Of a stretch of 7,472 bases of DNA, positions 6,358 through 7,472 are shown piece after piece. The stretch lies in the NCBI GenBank assembly GCA_003456855.1, contig DMOO01000020.1, forward strand, positions 1 to 7,472, read 5' to 3'. Position 1 is the first letter of the stretch. The number at the start of each line of letters is the position of its first letter. This DNA is from Sphaerochaeta sp. GTDB lineage: Bacteria; Spirochaetota; Spirochaetia; Sphaerochaetales; Sphaerochaetaceae. The notes under the pieces are model-generated. The model did not search any database. It was not told where the DNA came from and saw only the letters and a list, made by a program, of their open reading frames with translations. The position numbers and the translations under genes were made by a program.

Positions 6358-7434
6358 TTATTGACGTCTCAGGAAGGCACCCATCAGGAATGACACCAGG
6401 AGCATCACGGCAAATGGTATCAAAGTTCCCAGCTGAGGTGCAATCACCCCTTGGTTTGCCATCATCATGGTCATTATCTGCACGACATAGTAGACGACTA
6501 TCAGGCAGATTGAGATTATCAGTGACAGAAAGAGCACGTTCTTCTTGAACCTGTAGTTCATGCTGCAGGCTATGATCATCATGATAAGCGGCGAAAGGCA
6601 GCTGAAGATGCGCTTGTAGTACTCTGTACCCAGCTTTGCGTACTCCTCCTTGTTGAGGCCCTTCATTCTGTTCAGATAGGTCTTGCCAAGATCCAACGAC
6701 ATCTTGGAGATCTCGTTGGTACCACTTCTGAAGAGCTGCGGCTCAAGCTTGAGAACCTCGTTGGTCTGCACAGAAAGCACCTTGATCTTGATGTCTGAGG
6801 CGCTGTCGTCTATTTTAGTAGGCTCATAGACATAGACGTCATAGAAGGTCCAGAGGCCCTTTTCGTTGTCATAGACCGCCTTGTAGGCATCTGTTCTGCG
6901 AATCAGCTTGCCGTCCTCGGTGCTCTCCAGCAGAGAGACGTCGTATAGCGTATGGTCCTTGTCTGAGTATACAGATGCATAGACCATATAGCCGTTCTGC
7001 ATCTCGCTCATCGCGATGTTATTGTTGCTTGAGGCACTGTTGTTGTTTGTTATCTGCTCGGTGAGCACTTCCTTCCTGTTGCTGGAAGGAATCGCGACCT
7101 TCTCGTTGAAGCCGAAATGGAAGGCGGTAAGCAGCACAGAAAGCACGATTATTGGTCTTATGACCTTACTGAAGCTAACACCTGAGTTCATTATGCTCAT
7201 GATCTCGTTGTTTGCATGCAGCATTGAAAGATGATAGGTCACTGCAAACAGGAAGGCAGGCCCTAGTGCCAGCAGGAAGGCTTCAGGGAAATAGAGACTT
7301 GTCAGAGACAGAGCCTGCGGGAATGCGACTCCGTGGTTCATGTAGGTGTCAAGGTTGGCGAACAGATCCACTCCCATCAGAATCAATGATGCAAGCAGGG
7401 TTGTTGCAAGTCCGATCTTGAAGATCGATGACAA
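6358..7434 (-). CDS. LptF/LptG-family (YjgP/YjgQ) permease; 5' end uncertain
   Basis: LptF and LptG form the inner-membrane core of the ABC exporter that moves lipopolysaccharide or similar glycolipids to the outer membrane. From the TTG at 7434 the protein has 358 residues in the family layout: three N-terminal membrane segments (about 5-25, 51-70, 91-108), a periplasmic beta-jellyroll region (about 115-270) with an Asn-rich stretch (NNNSASSNNN), and three C-terminal segments (about 275-292, 299-323, 336-355). Family proteins usually begin with an x-RY-x segment just before the first membrane helix. Reading upstream of the TTG in frame gives W-V-L-T-R-Y-T, so the real start is probably further upstream, but no in-frame ATG or GTG is present before the window edge. 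A +1 base near 7452-7454 would explain this (see findings). Treponemes lack classical LPS, so the lipid cargo is unknown. I cannot tell LptF from LptG. Confidence 0.85.
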   Translation of the reverse strand: MSSIFKIGLATTLLASLILMGVDLFANLDTYMNHGVAFPQALSLTSLYFPEAFLLALGPAFLFAVTYHLSMLHANNEIMSIMNSGVSFSKVIRPIIVLSVLLTAFHFGFNEKVAIPSSNRKEVLTEQITNNNSASSNNNIAMSEMQNGYMVYASVYSDKDHTLYDVSLLESTEDGKLIRRTDAYKAVYDNEKGLWTFYDVYVYEPTKIDDSASDIKIKVLSVQTNEVLKLEPQLFRSGTNEISKMSLDLGKTYLNRMKGLNKEEYAKLGTEYYKRIFSCLSPLIMMIIACSMNYRFKKNVLFLSLIISICLIVVYYVVQIMTMMMANQGVIAPQLGTLIPFAVMLLVSFLMGAFLRRQ

Positions 7435-7472
7435 TGTGTATCGGGTAAGAACCCATGTGCACCTTCCCGCCT

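Overview
The window looks like a spirochaete chromosome, most likely Treponema-like. The main reason is an oversized GreA of about 900 codons, in which a long helical/TPR-like N-terminal region precedes a normal C-terminal GreA module; I associate this layout with Spirochaetota. The lptF/G-tgt gene order and the moderate base composition with AT-rich intergenic DNA fit. The placement is inference from memory of families, not from a search.

Layout. Positions 1-1787 (minus strand) hold a compact operon: an RpiR/MurR-type regulator (1787-927), a complete metallo-beta-lactamase (MBL) fold hydrolase (918-193), and the 5' part of a second, paralogous MBL gene (190 to the window edge). The two MBL genes are a tandem duplication: 43 of the first 63 residues are identical with no gaps. 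Positions 1788-2048 are a 261-bp AT-rich divergent intergenic region. It holds a promoter for the regulator whose -10 box lies only 6 nt from the ATG (apparently leaderless), a perfect 17-nt palindrome that could be the regulator's operator, an extended -10 promoter for greA, and a terminator-like hairpin in the greA leader. Positions 2049-4751 (plus strand) are the greA locus, split by an in-frame TAG at codon 159. Positions 7434-4752 (minus strand) are an operon of an LptF/LptG-family permease, tRNA-guanine transglycosylase (tgt) and a Nudix hydrolase, converging on greA. The two convergent stop codons abut exactly, and greA's intrinsic terminator lies wholly inside the Nudix coding sequence.

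How the genes work together. The lptF/G-tgt-nudix operon combines envelope lipid export, queuosine tRNA modification and nucleotide-derivative hydrolysis, which looks like housekeeping linkage rather than one pathway. greA rescues backtracked RNA polymerase. The regulator plus two MBL enzymes look like a small metabolic unit controlled by a small, probably phosphorylated, ligand; its substrate cannot be read from sequence.

Two apparent lesions deserve attention: the amber codon inside greA, and a likely +1 G that separates a well-placed ATG and Shine-Dalgarno from the LptF/G frame at 7452-7456. TAG ends tgt at its normal C-terminus, so a general TAG reassignment is not supported. Mutation, strain variation or a sequence error are the leading explanations. 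No tRNA, rRNA, CRISPR array, insertion sequence or phage gene was seen, and no gene-free stretch exceeds 300 bases.
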